Both the position numbers and the translations under genes were made by a program. A stretch of DNA of 64,000 bases from Paraburkholderia aromaticivorans (GTDB taxonomy: Bacteria > Pseudomonadota > Gammaproteobacteria > Burkholderiales > Burkholderiaceae). Under the pieces are notes generated by a model, which ran no database searches, was not told the origin of the DNA, and saw only the letters and a list, made by a program, of their open reading frames with translations. The stretch is taken from NCBI RefSeq assembly GCF_012689525.1, contig NZ_CP051516.1:4340001-4404000 (forward strand), given 5' to 3'. Shown piece after piece: positions 26,104-35,347 of this stretch. Each line of letters begins with the position of its first letter. Position 1 is the stretch's first letter.

Positions 26104-26886
26104 ATGTTTTCCGTCACCTACGCGCAACTGAACGCCTGGCTTACCGCGTTCCTGTGGCCGTTCGTGCGCATCCTCGCGCTGGTCGCCACCGCGCCGGTGC
26201 TCGGCAACCGCTCGCTGCCGATCCGCGTGAAGGTCGGCCTTGCGGCCTTCATTACGATCATCGTCGCGCCCACGCTCGGCGCGCTGCCGCAAGTCACGGT
26301 GTTTTCCGCTGAAGGCGTGTGGATCATCGTCAACCAGTTCCTGATCGGCATCGCGCTCGGCGTGACCATGCAGATCGTGTTTCAGGCGATCAGCGCGACG
26401 GGCGACTTCATCGGTCTCGGCATGGGGCTCGGCTTTGCGACCTTCTTCGACGCGCAGGCGGCCAGTTCGAGTCAGGTGCTGTCGAGCTACATGAACACCA
26501 TCGCCATGCTGGTGTTTCTGGTGATCGACGGCCATTTGCAGATGATCAGCGCGCTGCTCGCCACGTTCCAGTCGGTGCCGGTGTCGGCGAACATTCTCGG
26601 CGCGCCCGGCTGGCGCACGCTGGCGAACTTCGGCGGTACGGTGTTTTCCGCGGGCCTGCTGTTGTCGCTGCCGGTGGTCGCCGCGCTCCTCATCACCAAT
26701 CTCTCGCTCGGCATTCTGAATCGCGCCGCGCCGCAGATCGGCGTGTTCCAGATCGGCTTCCCGCTGACCATGCTGATCGGCATGCTGCTTCTGCAACTGA
26801 TGGTCCCGAACATGATTCCGTTCTTCATGCGGCTGTTCGACGTCGGCCTCGATCAGATGGGGCGCGTGGCGGCTGGGTTTAAGTAG
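26104..26886 (+). CDS. fliR: Flagellar biosynthetic protein FliR
   Basis: FliR caps the FliP/FliQ helical export gate. The 260-residue protein has six predicted membrane segments, VKVGLAAFITIIVAP near the start, the GLGMGLGFATFFDAQAASSSQVLSSYMNTIAMLVFLVIDGH block, and a C-terminal NMIPFFMRLFDVGLDQMG. It ends the fliL-to-fliR transcript and is followed by a strong terminator. No clear Shine-Dalgarno precedes the ATG. Confidence 0.97.
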   Translation: MFSVTYAQLNAWLTAFLWPFVRILALVATAPVLGNRSLPIRVKVGLAAFITIIVAPTLGALPQVTVFSAEGVWIIVNQFLIGIALGVTMQIVFQAISATGDFIGLGMGLGFATFFDAQAASSSQVLSSYMNTIAMLVFLVIDGHLQMISALLATFQSVPVSANILGAPGWRTLANFGGTVFSAGLLLSLPVVAALLITNLSLGILNRAAPQIGVFQIGFPLTMLIGMLLLQLMVPNMIPFFMRLFDVGLDQMGRVAAGFK

Positions 26887-26913
26887 CACGCTTCTCTCAC
26901 CGCGCGGCGCAAT

Positions 26914-26968
26914 GAAAAAGAAGAAGGGCGGAACCGGCTCACACCGGTTTCCGCCCTTCTTCTTTTTT
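26914..26968. terminator. Strong bidirectional terminator between fliR and flgL
   Basis: GAAAAAGAAGAAGGGCGG continues to AACCGG and pairs with CCGGTTTCCGCCCTTCTTCTTTTTT around a short loop. It gives a long GC stem flanked by A and T runs on both strands. It serves the convergent fliR (plus) and flgL (minus) transcripts. Confidence 0.92.
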
Positions 26969-26984
26969 CAGACTGCTCGTGCTA

Positions 26985-28208
26985 TCAGCTCAGGTACTGA
27001 AACAGCGAGATGTTCTGAATCTTCGCGAAAGCCTGCTGCGCCGCTTGCAATGCGGCCTGCGTCATCGTGTACTTGCCGATCGTCTTGACCATGTCGGTTT
27101 GCGTCAGATCCGCGAGGTTGCTCGACGTCTGCAGCGTGTTGGTCTGCGTGACCGTCTGCAATGCCTGCACTTCCTGCTCGCGACCGCCAACGGCCGCTTG
27201 CGCCGTCACGACGTTGTTCATCGTGTTTTCGAGCTGAGTCATGCTGGTGGTCAGCGCGCTCTGAAAGCTCGCCGTCGACGCTCCGCCCGACACCGGCGTT
27301 TGCAAAGTGGTGATCAACTGGCTCAAGTTGGCGAACACGTCCATGCTGCCTTGCGTGGCCGGCGTCACCGTGAAGCTGTCGCCCGCGTTCGGCGCGCCGG
27401 TAATCGACACCGACTGGCCGCCGAGCGTGATCGCCGAACCGGCCGTGAACGCCTGCGGCGCGCTCGTGGTCACCGCGCCGGTAGCCGGATCGGTCTGGCT
27501 CACGGTATAGGTGGTCGCCGACGAGAAGTTGATCGAAAACTTATCGGCGTTGGTCGGATCGGTCGGGTTGTTCAGGCTCACCTGGCTGATCACGCCTGTG
27601 CCGGTGTTGCCGGTCGTCGCGGCCGGCACGGCGCTGGTGCCGATCGGGGCAACGCTGCCGAAGATCGCAATGCCGTTGTCGCCGGTTTGCACCACGTGCG
27701 AGTCGGTGACCTGCACGCCGGGCGTGCCGGTGTCGCCGGAATACGTTACGACGCCGGCCGAATTCGTGGTGTACGGCTGCGCGCTGCTTTGATAACCGGC
27801 GAACAGGTAGTTGCCTTGCGGGTCGGTCGAATTGGCGAGCGTCATCAGCTGGCTGCGCAAGCTTTGCAGTTGCGTCGCGATCGAACCGCGGTCGCCGTTG
27901 TTCAGCGAACCGTCGCCGGCCCGCAGCACCAGCGTATGAATGGTTTGCAGCACGGTATTGACGCTGCCGAGCGTGGTGTCTTCCTGCTGCAGCGAAGCCA
28001 GCGCGGTGCCCTGATTGGTCGTGTATTGCGACAGAGTCGTCGCCGTCGAGCTCAACTGCACGGCCTGCGCCGCGCCGAGCGGATTGTCCGACGGCGTGGA
28101 AAGGCTCACGCCGCTCGAAATCTCGGCATACAACTGCGACAACTGAGCTTGCTGATCGCTCATCGTCGCGACGTTCATGTTGAAGTACTGCGTGCTGGAG
28201 ATGCGCAT
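26985..28208 (-). CDS. flgL: Flagellar hook-associated protein 3 FlgL
   Basis: FlgL is the second junction protein between hook and filament. The 407-residue protein has the flagellin-like N-terminal helix MRISSTQYFNMNV, then QQAQLSQLYAEISSGVSLSTPSDNP, a variable Thr/Gly-rich middle, and the C-terminal coil SSNLADLTQTDMVKTIGKYTMTQAALQAAQQAFAKIQNISLF. The ATG at 28208 is preferred; a TTG two codons earlier is also open. It follows flgK by ten bases and shares the flgK sigma-28-like promoter. Confidence 0.96.
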   Translation of the reverse strand: MRISSTQYFNMNVATMSDQQAQLSQLYAEISSGVSLSTPSDNPLGAAQAVQLSSTATTLSQYTTNQGTALASLQQEDTTLGSVNTVLQTIHTLVLRAGDGSLNNGDRGSIATQLQSLRSQLMTLANSTDPQGNYLFAGYQSSAQPYTTNSAGVVTYSGDTGTPGVQVTDSHVVQTGDNGIAIFGSVAPIGTSAVPAATTGNTGTGVISQVSLNNPTDPTNADKFSINFSSATTYTVSQTDPATGAVTTSAPQAFTAGSAITLGGQSVSITGAPNAGDSFTVTPATQGSMDVFANLSQLITTLQTPVSGGASTASFQSALTTSMTQLENTMNNVVTAQAAVGGREQEVQALQTVTQTNTLQTSSNLADLTQTDMVKTIGKYTMTQAALQAAQQAFAKIQNISLFQYLS

Positions 28209-28218
28209 TGTCAACGCC

Positions 28219-30192
28219 TCACTGGAAGATGCCGAGTATCGTCTGGAACAGGGTCTGCGCGGTCTGGATGACCTTGCTGTTCGCCTGATACAGCTGCTGA
28301 TACTGAAGCAGGTTGGCTGCTTCTTCGTTGATGTTCACGCCCGAAACCGACTGCTGCGCGGTGGTGATCTGCGTCACCAGCGAGCTTTGCGCGGTGCTCG
28401 ACGTCTGAATCTGGTTGGTCTGATTGCCGATATTGTTGACGTAGTTCGCATACGCGCCTGTCAGCGTGACCGTGCCGCCCGACAGCGATTTGGCGGTGGA
28501 CAGATTCGATAGCGCCAGCGCGTTGCGGCCGTCGTTGTTCGCGCCGGTGTTCGGGCCGATGGTGAACTTGTCGCCGGCAGCCGGTGCGCCGCTAATCGTC
28601 ACCGACACGTTGTTCATCTGGCCGGCGGTCGCGTTGTTGATCGTCAGTGAGGCGCCGGTGGCCGACGAATACGGCACCACGGTCGTCGCGCTGGCGATCG
28701 AATACGTGGTGGCGGGCGAACCGGCCACCGTCACCGTCGAACCGACCGGGAAGCCGGACAGGCCCGTGCCGTCGTACGACAGCGTGGTGGTCGAATTCGG
28801 CATGGTGTAGCCGGCCGTCACCGTGCCCTGCGTGATCGTGCCGGTGCCGGTGTTGCTCGACGCGGCGGCGCCCAGCACGGGCGCGGCGGCGGCGATCGCC
28901 GATGCGTCGGTGGTGGCGGTCGCGAAGCTGTTCAGCGCGCCGCGGGTCGGCTCGACCGTGAACGAGTCGCCGGCGTTCATCGTGCCGGTGGTCGAGAAAT
29001 TCAGGCCGTTGATCGGCTGGCTCAGATTGGTCGCCGAACCCACCACGCTGCCGGTCGAATTGTCGGTCAGCGTGTAGGTGGTGCCGTTGTAGGCCAGCGT
29101 GTAGTCGCCGGTGGTCGGTTGCGTGGGATCCGCGAACGACACGTTCAGCGACGCGTTACCCGTGTTCTGCGTGTTCGCATAGACCGTCGGGCCGCCCACC
29201 GAGAACAGCGCGCCACCCTTGGCGCCGGCGAGCGTGATGCCCTGCCCGTTTTGCGCGTTGACCTGCGCGGAGAAGCTCACGGCGATCGCACCGAGTTGCG
29301 CCTCGCCCGGATCGAGCGTCTGGCTGCGGAACGCGAGCAGGCCGCCGAGCGTACCGCCGTCGATCTTGCTGTCGGGCAGATTCTGCGGCGCGGCGGCCGG
29401 GTTCGCACCCGCCTGGCCGAGATACTGAACGGACAATTCGCTGGTGTCGCCGGTGGAAGGCGCCGTGCCCAGGTTATAGCTGTTGGTGGAAGACACCAGC
29501 GGCTGGCCGTTGCTCATGAAGACGCTGTAGCTGCCGTTGCTGTTCACCACGTTCACGCCGATCAGTTGCGACAGATTCGACACGGCGAGATCGCGCTGAT
29601 CCATCAACTGGTTCGGCGGTTGACCTTGCGTGCTGGCCTGGGAGATCTGCCCGTTCAACTGCGCGATCTGCTGCGTATAGCTGTTGATCTGCGAAACGGT
29701 GTTGGTGAGTTGCGTATTGACGCTCTGGCGCAGCGCATCGTATTGCTGACCCGCGGCGTTGATCTGGTTCACCAGCGTCTGCGCGCCGCTCATCGCGGTT
29801 TGACGCGTGGCCAGGCTCGACGCGCTATTCGAGACGTTCTGCAAGCCGGTGAAATAGCTGGTGATCGCGCTCGCAATCCCGGCGGTCGGGCTGCCGATCA
29901 GATTGTTCAGCTGCGAAATCAGCGTGTTGTACGTCGACAGCGAGCTGCCCGACGACTGCGCATTGTTCAGCTCAGTGGTCAGATACTGGCTGTACTGGCG
30001 CGTCACAGTCGTGGTTGAGACGCCTTGCGGCAGATAACCCGAGCCCGTGTACTGGCCGCCGCTTTCCGCATACACCGGTGTTTCGATCGTGTAGCCAGGC
30101 GTCGACGCGTTGCTGATGTTCTGGCCGGTCGTCGTGAGTCCCCACTGGGCTGCGTTCAGTCCACTGAGGCCGAGATTGATGAGATTGGACAT
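28219..30192 (-). CDS. flgK: Flagellar hook-associated protein 1 FlgK
   Basis: FlgK is the first junction protein on the hook tip. The 657-residue protein has the rod/hook N-terminal motif LINLGLSGLNAAQWGLTTTGQNISNASTPGY, the coiled region YDALRQSVNTQLTNTVSQINSYTQQIAQLNGQIS, a long Thr/Gly/Ala variable part (about 340-560), and the C-terminal VSGVNINEEAANLLQYQQLYQANSKVIQTAQTLFQTIL. It is about 100 residues longer than the enteric protein, the excess lying in the exposed middle. A sigma-28-like promoter lies 58 bases upstream. Confidence 0.97.
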   Translation of the reverse strand: MSNLINLGLSGLNAAQWGLTTTGQNISNASTPGYTIETPVYAESGGQYTGSGYLPQGVSTTTVTRQYSQYLTTELNNAQSSGSSLSTYNTLISQLNNLIGSPTAGIASAITSYFTGLQNVSNSASSLATRQTAMSGAQTLVNQINAAGQQYDALRQSVNTQLTNTVSQINSYTQQIAQLNGQISQASTQGQPPNQLMDQRDLAVSNLSQLIGVNVVNSNGSYSVFMSNGQPLVSSTNSYNLGTAPSTGDTSELSVQYLGQAGANPAAAPQNLPDSKIDGGTLGGLLAFRSQTLDPGEAQLGAIAVSFSAQVNAQNGQGITLAGAKGGALFSVGGPTVYANTQNTGNASLNVSFADPTQPTTGDYTLAYNGTTYTLTDNSTGSVVGSATNLSQPINGLNFSTTGTMNAGDSFTVEPTRGALNSFATATTDASAIAAAAPVLGAAASSNTGTGTITQGTVTAGYTMPNSTTTLSYDGTGLSGFPVGSTVTVAGSPATTYSIASATTVVPYSSATGASLTINNATAGQMNNVSVTISGAPAAGDKFTIGPNTGANNDGRNALALSNLSTAKSLSGGTVTLTGAYANYVNNIGNQTNQIQTSSTAQSSLVTQITTAQQSVSGVNINEEAANLLQYQQLYQANSKVIQTAQTLFQTILGIFQ

Positions 30193-30249
30193 GCGTCATC
30201 CTGAAGGGCGACACCGTACACATGCCGCCGCGTTACTTGAACATCTTGT

Positions 30250-30276
30250 TTAACGGCCTCAACAAGAAAAAATTGA
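30250..30276 (-). promoter_or_regulatory. Sigma-28 (FliA) promoter of flgKL
   Basis: The minus strand reads TCAATTTT, an 11-base spacer, then GCCGTTAA. The -10 matches GCCGATAA at 7 of 8. The -35 matches TAAAGTTT at 6 of 8. The expected start is near 30243, about 50 bases before flgK. Confidence 0.65.
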
Positions 30277-30461
30277 GGTCATTCCGATGCGTGTTCGACG
30301 TTTGTTTCAACGTTTGCGAGGCTTGCCTGCCGGGCTTGTCACTCATCGCGCAGGAACGCGCGCCGGTGCGGAACACAGGTGACAAGGAAGTGACGATGAA
30401 CCGGCAAGCGAACACGATGCGCGAGCAACCCCGCTCACGCACCGAGGATCCAACAGTTCAA

Positions 30462-31235
30462 TCAGCGAACCAGCGAACGGCGCTTCATCTCGAGCTGCGT
30501 GATCAGACGTTGCAGCGTGTTTTCCGCGCTGCCCGGCAGCGTCAGAAAACGGAAGCCGAGTTGGAAACGCTGCGTGCCGTTCGGCAACGCGGTAGAGCGA
30601 TGCGACACGAGCTGCAGATCGAGCGAGAGTCGGCCGAGCGCGCCGAGCACCAGCTCGCAATCGAGCAGGCGCGTGCCCATCGGCAATTCGGCCACGCGTT
30701 CGTCCGTGGTGCGCATGCCGACGCCGCCGAGCGACAGGTCGTGCACCTCGAAACGGAACGTGTCGCCTGCCGGCAAACGGCCGGAGCATACGTACGGATC
30801 GAGAATCGGTGCATCGACGCGGAAGTACTCGCGGCGCTGCACGTAGAACAGCACCTCGGGGAAGTCGGCCTCGAATGCGGGCAGTCCTTCGAAACGGGTC
30901 TCGCGCGGCGTGCCGGTGGCGAATTCGACGCGCACGCCGTCCGGCTGCGCGTGGAACTGGCAGCGTGGTGCGCCCAGCAAGCCTTTGTTCTGATCGGACA
31001 AGGCGCCCCAATCGAACGTGAAGGTTCGGCCGCGCACGTCGACGTCGAGAAGACGCGTAACGAGCTGTCCGCCTGCGTATTGAGCGGTGAGGAAATCGCC
31101 GCGATTGACGAGATTGCGCAACTGAACGCCGATCTCCAGCGGATTGCGACGGCCAAAATCGTTGCCGCCTTCGTCTGTCGCAGCGTGCAGCTGGCCGTGT
31201 GTGTCGGTCTGGCCGTTCGACTGGGTAGTATCCAT
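30462..31235 (-). CDS. ycgR: Flagellar brake protein YcgR (c-di-GMP-binding PilZ protein)
   Basis: YcgR binds cyclic di-GMP and slows the motor by contacting FliG, FliM or MotA. The protein (257 residues from the ATG at 31235) has an N-terminal YcgR domain with NPLEIGVQLRNLVNRGDFLTAQY, then a PilZ domain opening with QRREYFRVDAP (the RxxxR arginines) and containing DLSLGGVGMRT (the D-x-S-x-x-G motif). All ligand-binding residues appear present. No clear ribosome site precedes 31235; the frame stays open to a TTG at 31331 nearer the sigma-28-like promoter, so the start is uncertain. It lies between flgJ and flgK with its own promoter. Confidence 0.93.
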   Translation of the reverse strand: MDTTQSNGQTDTHGQLHAATDEGGNDFGRRNPLEIGVQLRNLVNRGDFLTAQYAGGQLVTRLLDVDVRGRTFTFDWGALSDQNKGLLGAPRCQFHAQPDGVRVEFATGTPRETRFEGLPAFEADFPEVLFYVQRREYFRVDAPILDPYVCSGRLPAGDTFRFEVHDLSLGGVGMRTTDERVAELPMGTRLLDCELVLGALGRLSLDLQLVSHRSTALPNGTQRFQLGFRFLTLPGSAENTLQRLITQLEMKRRSLVR

Positions 31236-31370
31236 GGGCTTGCCGGTATGCTTGTTCTTGCGGGCGCGTGCCAGAGCTCCTGCCGGGGCTTTCGCGCGGT
31301 CTTCATCGAAGCCGCAGCACGCGCATCCCAACCAGACATTACAACGCTTTCCGGTATTGGGTCTAACTGA

Positions 31371-31397
31371 TTAGCGGCAGCATCCGGCCAAAATTTA
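31371..31397 (-). promoter_or_regulatory. Sigma-28 (FliA) promoter of ycgR
   Basis: The minus strand reads TAAATTTT-N11-GCCGCTAA. This matches TAAAGTTT-N11-GCCGATAA at 14 of 16 positions with the standard spacer. The start would fall near 31364. Confidence 0.78.
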
Positions 31398-31458
31398 GGG
31401 GCCTGCCATGAATTATTTGCCGCAAACGTTAAAACGCGTCGTCTCTTTCGCGGGTGGA

Positions 31459-31480
31459 CCGGCCGCCCGTGGGCGGCCGG
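31459..31480 (-). terminator. GC-rich hairpin downstream of flgJ
   Basis: CCGGCCGCCC and GGGCGGCCGG form a 10-bp stem with a two-base loop, about 90 bases after the flgJ stop. No T-run follows, so it is at best a weak terminator. Confidence 0.4.
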
Positions 31481-31572
31481 CCTCGTCCGTCCTGTTATGC
31501 ACCTGGCCCCGTCGCGTGCATGGTTTTGATTCGGTTAAATGATCAGCTGATTCGAACGGCGGTCACGGCAGG

Positions 31573-32580
31573 TCAGCCCATCTTCTGCATGATGGACATC
31601 AGTTTTTTCGCGTAATGCGGATCGGTCGCGTAACCGGCGCGCTGCATGCCATTGGCAAAACCGTTCACGTCGTGCGCCGAATTGATCACCTGCGCGTAAC
31701 GCGGATTGCCCTTGAGCAGGCTCGCGTAGTCGGTCATCGCTTCCTGATACGAGTCGTACGCGCGGAATTTTTCTACCGTGCGCTGCGGCTTGCCGTTCAC
31801 ATATTCGGTCGTGACCGTCGACACGGTCTTGCCGGTCCAGTCCTTGGTCGCCTTGATGCCGAACACGTTGTGGCTGCTCGAGCCGTCCGACTTCTTGATC
31901 TCGCTCTTGCCCCAGCCCGATTCGAGCGCCGCCTGGCCGATGATGAAGCGCGCCGGAATGCCCGTCGCCGCGCTGGCGGCCTGCGCCGGTTCGGCAAGCT
32001 TGTCGACGAAAGCATCGACCTTCGGCGAGCTGCCGTCGCCCTTCAGCGGCGGAGTCAGCGCGCTGTTGGCCGAGTAGCCTTTGCCCATCGCCAGTTGGCC
32101 GTTGGCTTGCGCATTGCCGTACGCTTTGGCGAGCGCGTTCAGCGCCGCGGTCTGGCCTTCGTCGCCACCGCTGCCGCCGCTGCCGCCGCCCAACGCGTTG
32201 GCCATGCCCGCGAGACCGCCTGCGCCGCCCGCACCGCCGCCTACCTGCATGCCCTGATTGCGCATCAGTTGCTTGAGCATGGCGTCAGCCACGCCAATGC
32301 CCTTTTGCGACATCTGTTGCGACAACTGCTGATCCATCATCGACGTGAAGGTGGCGCTGTCGTGAGAATCGAACGGACCGTCTTGCGGCGTCGCGTCGCG
32401 CATGCTCTTCAACATCATCTGCGTGAAGACTGCGTCGAACTGTTGCGCGGCCATCTTCATGCCGGCTTGCGGCGACGCCTTGGCCTGTGCGCTCAACTTC
32501 GCGAAACCCTGCACGTCGAGCGCGAAACGCTGGGTCAGGTCGTTCGCCGAAGCGGCGGAATTGGTCGTATCCGAATTCAT
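31573..32580 (-). CDS. flgJ: Peptidoglycan hydrolase and rod-capping protein FlgJ
   Basis: FlgJ caps the growing rod and cuts a hole in peptidoglycan for it. The 335-residue protein has the rod-cap domain (about 40-110: KMAAQQFDAVFTQMMLKSMRDATPQ, MSQKGIGVADAMLKQLMR). A Gly-rich linker (about 115-150) follows, then a C-terminal glucosaminidase domain from about 185 with ARFIIGQAALESGWGKSE (catalytic Glu) and SSHNVFGIKATKDWTGK. AGGAAGACACAGG precedes the ATG. It ends the flgB-to-flgJ series. Confidence 0.96.
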   Translation of the reverse strand: MNSDTTNSAASANDLTQRFALDVQGFAKLSAQAKASPQAGMKMAAQQFDAVFTQMMLKSMRDATPQDGPFDSHDSATFTSMMDQQLSQQMSQKGIGVADAMLKQLMRNQGMQVGGGAGGAGGLAGMANALGGGSGGSGGDEGQTAALNALAKAYGNAQANGQLAMGKGYSANSALTPPLKGDGSSPKVDAFVDKLAEPAQAASAATGIPARFIIGQAALESGWGKSEIKKSDGSSSHNVFGIKATKDWTGKTVSTVTTEYVNGKPQRTVEKFRAYDSYQEAMTDYASLLKGNPRYAQVINSAHDVNGFANGMQRAGYATDPHYAKKLMSIMQKMG

Positions 32581-32592
32581 CCTGTGTCTTCC

Positions 32593-33789
32593 TTAGATGA
32601 TTTCCAGGTCGGCGCGCAAAGCGCCCGCCGCTTTCATCGCCTGCAGGATCGACATCAGATCCGCGGGCGTCGCACCCAATGCGTTGAGCGCCTTCACCAC
32701 GTCGGCGAGATTGGCGCCGGCGGTCACCAGCTTCAGTGCACCGTTGTCCTGCTTCATCTGAATCTGCGACTGCTTGGCCACCACGGTCTGGCCGTTCGAG
32801 AACGCGCCCGGCTGGCTCACCACCGGCTGCGTATTGATCACGACCGAGAGGTTGCCGTGCGCCACCGCGCAGTTCTGCAGCGTGACCATCTGATTCATCA
32901 CGATCGAGCCGGTGCGCGCGTTCAGGATCACCTTCGCGGCGGCTTGGGCCGGCTTGACGTCGAGGTTCTGCAATTGCGCCATGAACGCGACCTGCTGCTC
33001 CGGATCGCTCGGTGCGCGCAGTTGAATCGTGCGGCCGTCGAGCGCGGTGGCCGTACCGCCGCCGAATGCGTTGTTCACCGCGGCCACCACGCGCTGCGTG
33101 GTGTCGTAGTCCATTTCGTTGAGGTCGATCTGCATCGTGCCCGCTTGCGACACCGAGGTCGGCACCGCACGTTCGACGATCGCGCCGCCGGAAATGCGGC
33201 CCGCGGCCAGCGTGTTCACCTGCACCTTGCTGCCGTTGGCGCTCGCGCCGGCGCCGCCGACCGCGAGATTGCCCTGGCCGAGCGCATACACCTGGCCGTC
33301 GGCGCCCTTCAGCGGCGTGAGCAGCAGCGTGCCGCCGCGCAGGCTCTTGGCATTGCCGAGCGACGACACGGTCACGTCGATCGCTTCGCCCGGACGCGCG
33401 AACGGCGGCAGCACCGCCGTCACCATCACCGCGGCGACGTTCTTCAGCTGGATGTTCGACAGCGACGACTGCGAATTGCTCGAACCCGCCGCCTGGTTGT
33501 TGATCGAGATGCCGAGGTTCGCCAGCATGTTGGCGAGCGTCTGCGTGGTGAACGGCGTTTGCGTGGTCTGGTCGCCCGTCCCGTCGAGGCCGACGACGAG
33601 GCCGTAGCCGATCAGCGGATTGTCGCGCACGCCCTGGATCTGCACGAGGTCCTTCAGACGTTCGGCATGGGCAGGCGTGGCCGCCGGCAGCGCCGCGCAG
33701 GCGAGCGCGACGAAGGCCAGCACACGGCCGAAAGCGGCGAATCGCGCGAGGCGGGTGCGGATGCGTGTACGGAAGGGGACGGTACGCAT
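32593..33789 (-). CDS. flgI: Flagellar P-ring protein FlgI
   Basis: FlgI forms the P-ring bushing in the peptidoglycan layer. The 398-residue protein has a Sec signal ([28 protein letters not shown]) and the mature start [33 protein letters not shown], followed by [15 protein letters not shown] and the C-terminal [27 protein letters not shown]. The ATG at 33789 lies two bases after the flgH stop; a GTG slightly upstream is less likely. Confidence 0.97.
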   Translation of the reverse strand: MRTVPFRTRIRTRLARFAAFGRVLAFVALACAALPAATPAHAERLKDLVQIQGVRDNPLIGYGLVVGLDGTGDQTTQTPFTTQTLANMLANLGISINNQAAGSSNSQSSLSNIQLKNVAAVMVTAVLPPFARPGEAIDVTVSSLGNAKSLRGGTLLLTPLKGADGQVYALGQGNLAVGGAGASANGSKVQVNTLAAGRISGGAIVERAVPTSVSQAGTMQIDLNEMDYDTTQRVVAAVNNAFGGGTATALDGRTIQLRAPSDPEQQVAFMAQLQNLDVKPAQAAAKVILNARTGSIVMNQMVTLQNCAVAHGNLSVVINTQPVVSQPGAFSNGQTVVAKQSQIQMKQDNGALKLVTAGANLADVVKALNALGATPADLMSILQAMKAAGALRADLEII

Positions 33790-33791
33790 GA

Positions 33792-34490
33792 TCACCACGG
33801 CGACACGTTGAGGAAGAAGCGCTGCAGGAAGCCCATGTTCTCGGATTCGTCGATGTAGCCCTTCGCGGAATATTCGATCTTCGCGTCGGCCACCTGGGTC
33901 GAGTACACGGCGTTCAGGTTGGAGATCGTGTTGGGATTCACCACACCGGAAAAGCGCACGAATTCATTGCCCTGGTTGATCAGCATCTGCTTCTCGCCGC
34001 TGACCATCAGGTTGCCGTTCGGCAGCACGCCCGTCACCGTCACGGTGATCACGCCGCTGAACGTGTTCGACGCATTCGCGCCACCCGTCGCGGCGAACTT
34101 GTTGGCGCCGTTCGCACTCAGGTTGATCTTGCCGAACAGGCCGGGGAAAAAGCCTGCGGTCGGCACGTCGAAGTTCGTGTTGCCGCTGCGATTGACGCCC
34201 GCTCCCGAAGACTTGGTCGCATTGACGTTTTCCTGGATCACGATCGTCAGGATGTCGCCGACATTGCGCGGCCGCTGGTCTTCGAACAGCGGACGGCCCG
34301 CGTAACCAGGATTGAAGATCGAGCCCGGCGACTGCACCGACGGCGGCATCGGCGGCAGCGCCGTCATCGGTTGCTGCGTGATCGGCTGCTTCGGCACGAG
34401 GCCGCAGCCACCCAGGGCCGCGAGCAGCGTGAGCTGCACGAGCGCCTGAGCGGTGCGCGAATGAACCGGATTACGAGTGAAGTGCGACAT
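33792..34490 (-). CDS. flgH: Flagellar L-ring protein FlgH
   Basis: FlgH is the outer-membrane lipoprotein forming the L-ring. The 232-residue protein has a lipoprotein signal ending LLAALGGCG (lipid-attachment Cys about residue 29), then [36 protein letters not shown], and the C-terminal [49 protein letters not shown]. Length and motifs are standard. It is part of the flgB-to-flgJ transcript. Confidence 0.97.
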   Translation of the reverse strand: MSHFTRNPVHSRTAQALVQLTLLAALGGCGLVPKQPITQQPMTALPPMPPSVQSPGSIFNPGYAGRPLFEDQRPRNVGDILTIVIQENVNATKSSGAGVNRSGNTNFDVPTAGFFPGLFGKINLSANGANKFAATGGANASNTFSGVITVTVTGVLPNGNLMVSGEKQMLINQGNEFVRFSGVVNPNTISNLNAVYSTQVADAKIEYSAKGYIDESENMGFLQRFFLNVSPW

Positions 34491-34528
34491 CTTGATTGAC
34501 CACCTGTTTGTTGCCAGTCCCTTACGCC

Positions 34529-35317
34529 TTAAACCTGCATCTGGCTCAGGGTCTGCAGCATCTGGTCGGAGGTCGTCACGGCCTTGCTGTTGATTTCGTA
34601 AGCGCGTTGCGTCTGGATCATGTTCACCAGTTCCTGCACCACGTTCACGTTCGATGCTTCCACGTAGCCCTGATTCAGCGTGCCCGCGCCGTTCAGGCCC
34701 GGCTGCGCGACGTTCGGCGCGCCCGACGAAGCGGTTTCCGAGAACAGGTTTTCACCTTTCGCATCCAGACCGGCCGGGTTGATGAAAGTCGCGATCTGCA
34801 TCGAGCCGAGCTGCTGGCTGTTGGTCGAGCCCGCCACCGTGATCGACACCACGCCATCGCTGCCGATGGTGAGCGAGGTCGCGTTGTTCGGGATCGTGAT
34901 CGCCGGGATCACCTGGTAGCCGCTCGACGTCACGAGCTGGCCTTGCGCGTTGGTCTGGAACGAACCGTCACGGGTATAGGCGGTCGTGCCGTCGGGCATC
35001 TGCACCTGGAAAAAGCCCTGGCCGTTGATGGCGACGTCTTTCGAATTGCCGGTCTGCTGCAGGTTGCCCTGCGTGTACAGACGCTCGGTGGCGACCTGCT
35101 GCACGCCCGTGCCGAGCTGGATGCCGGACGGCAGTTCGGTGTTCTGCGTCGAGTTCGCGCCCGGCTGGCGGACGGTCTGATACAGCAGATCCTCGAACAC
35201 CGCGCGCGAGCCCTTGAAGCCGTTGGTGCTGACGTTCGCGAGGTTGTTCGAGATCACGTCCATCTGCGCCTGCTGCGCATTCATGCCGGTCGCGGCGATG
35301 TAGAGTGAGCGATTCAT
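34529..35317 (-). CDS. flgG: Flagellar distal rod protein FlgG
   Basis: FlgG is the distal rod protein, straight because of its specific N-terminal insert. The 262-residue protein has [50 protein letters not shown] and the C-terminal [53 protein letters not shown] precedes the ATG. Standard length. Confidence 0.97.
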   Translation of the reverse strand: MNRSLYIAATGMNAQQAQMDVISNNLANVSTNGFKGSRAVFEDLLYQTVRQPGANSTQNTELPSGIQLGTGVQQVATERLYTQGNLQQTGNSKDVAINGQGFFQVQMPDGTTAYTRDGSFQTNAQGQLVTSSGYQVIPAITIPNNATSLTIGSDGVVSITVAGSTNSQQLGSMQIATFINPAGLDAKGENLFSETASSGAPNVAQPGLNGAGTLNQGYVEASNVNVVQELVNMIQTQRAYEINSKAVTTSDQMLQTLSQMQV

Positions 35318-35347
35318 GTTTCTTCCTTTGGGCGCGCGAGCGACCCG

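Noticed and set aside
31615..33858. 747-codon plus-strand frame over flgI/flgJ
   Set aside because: Antisense to two well-identified genes; composition is typical of a GC-rich shadow frame.
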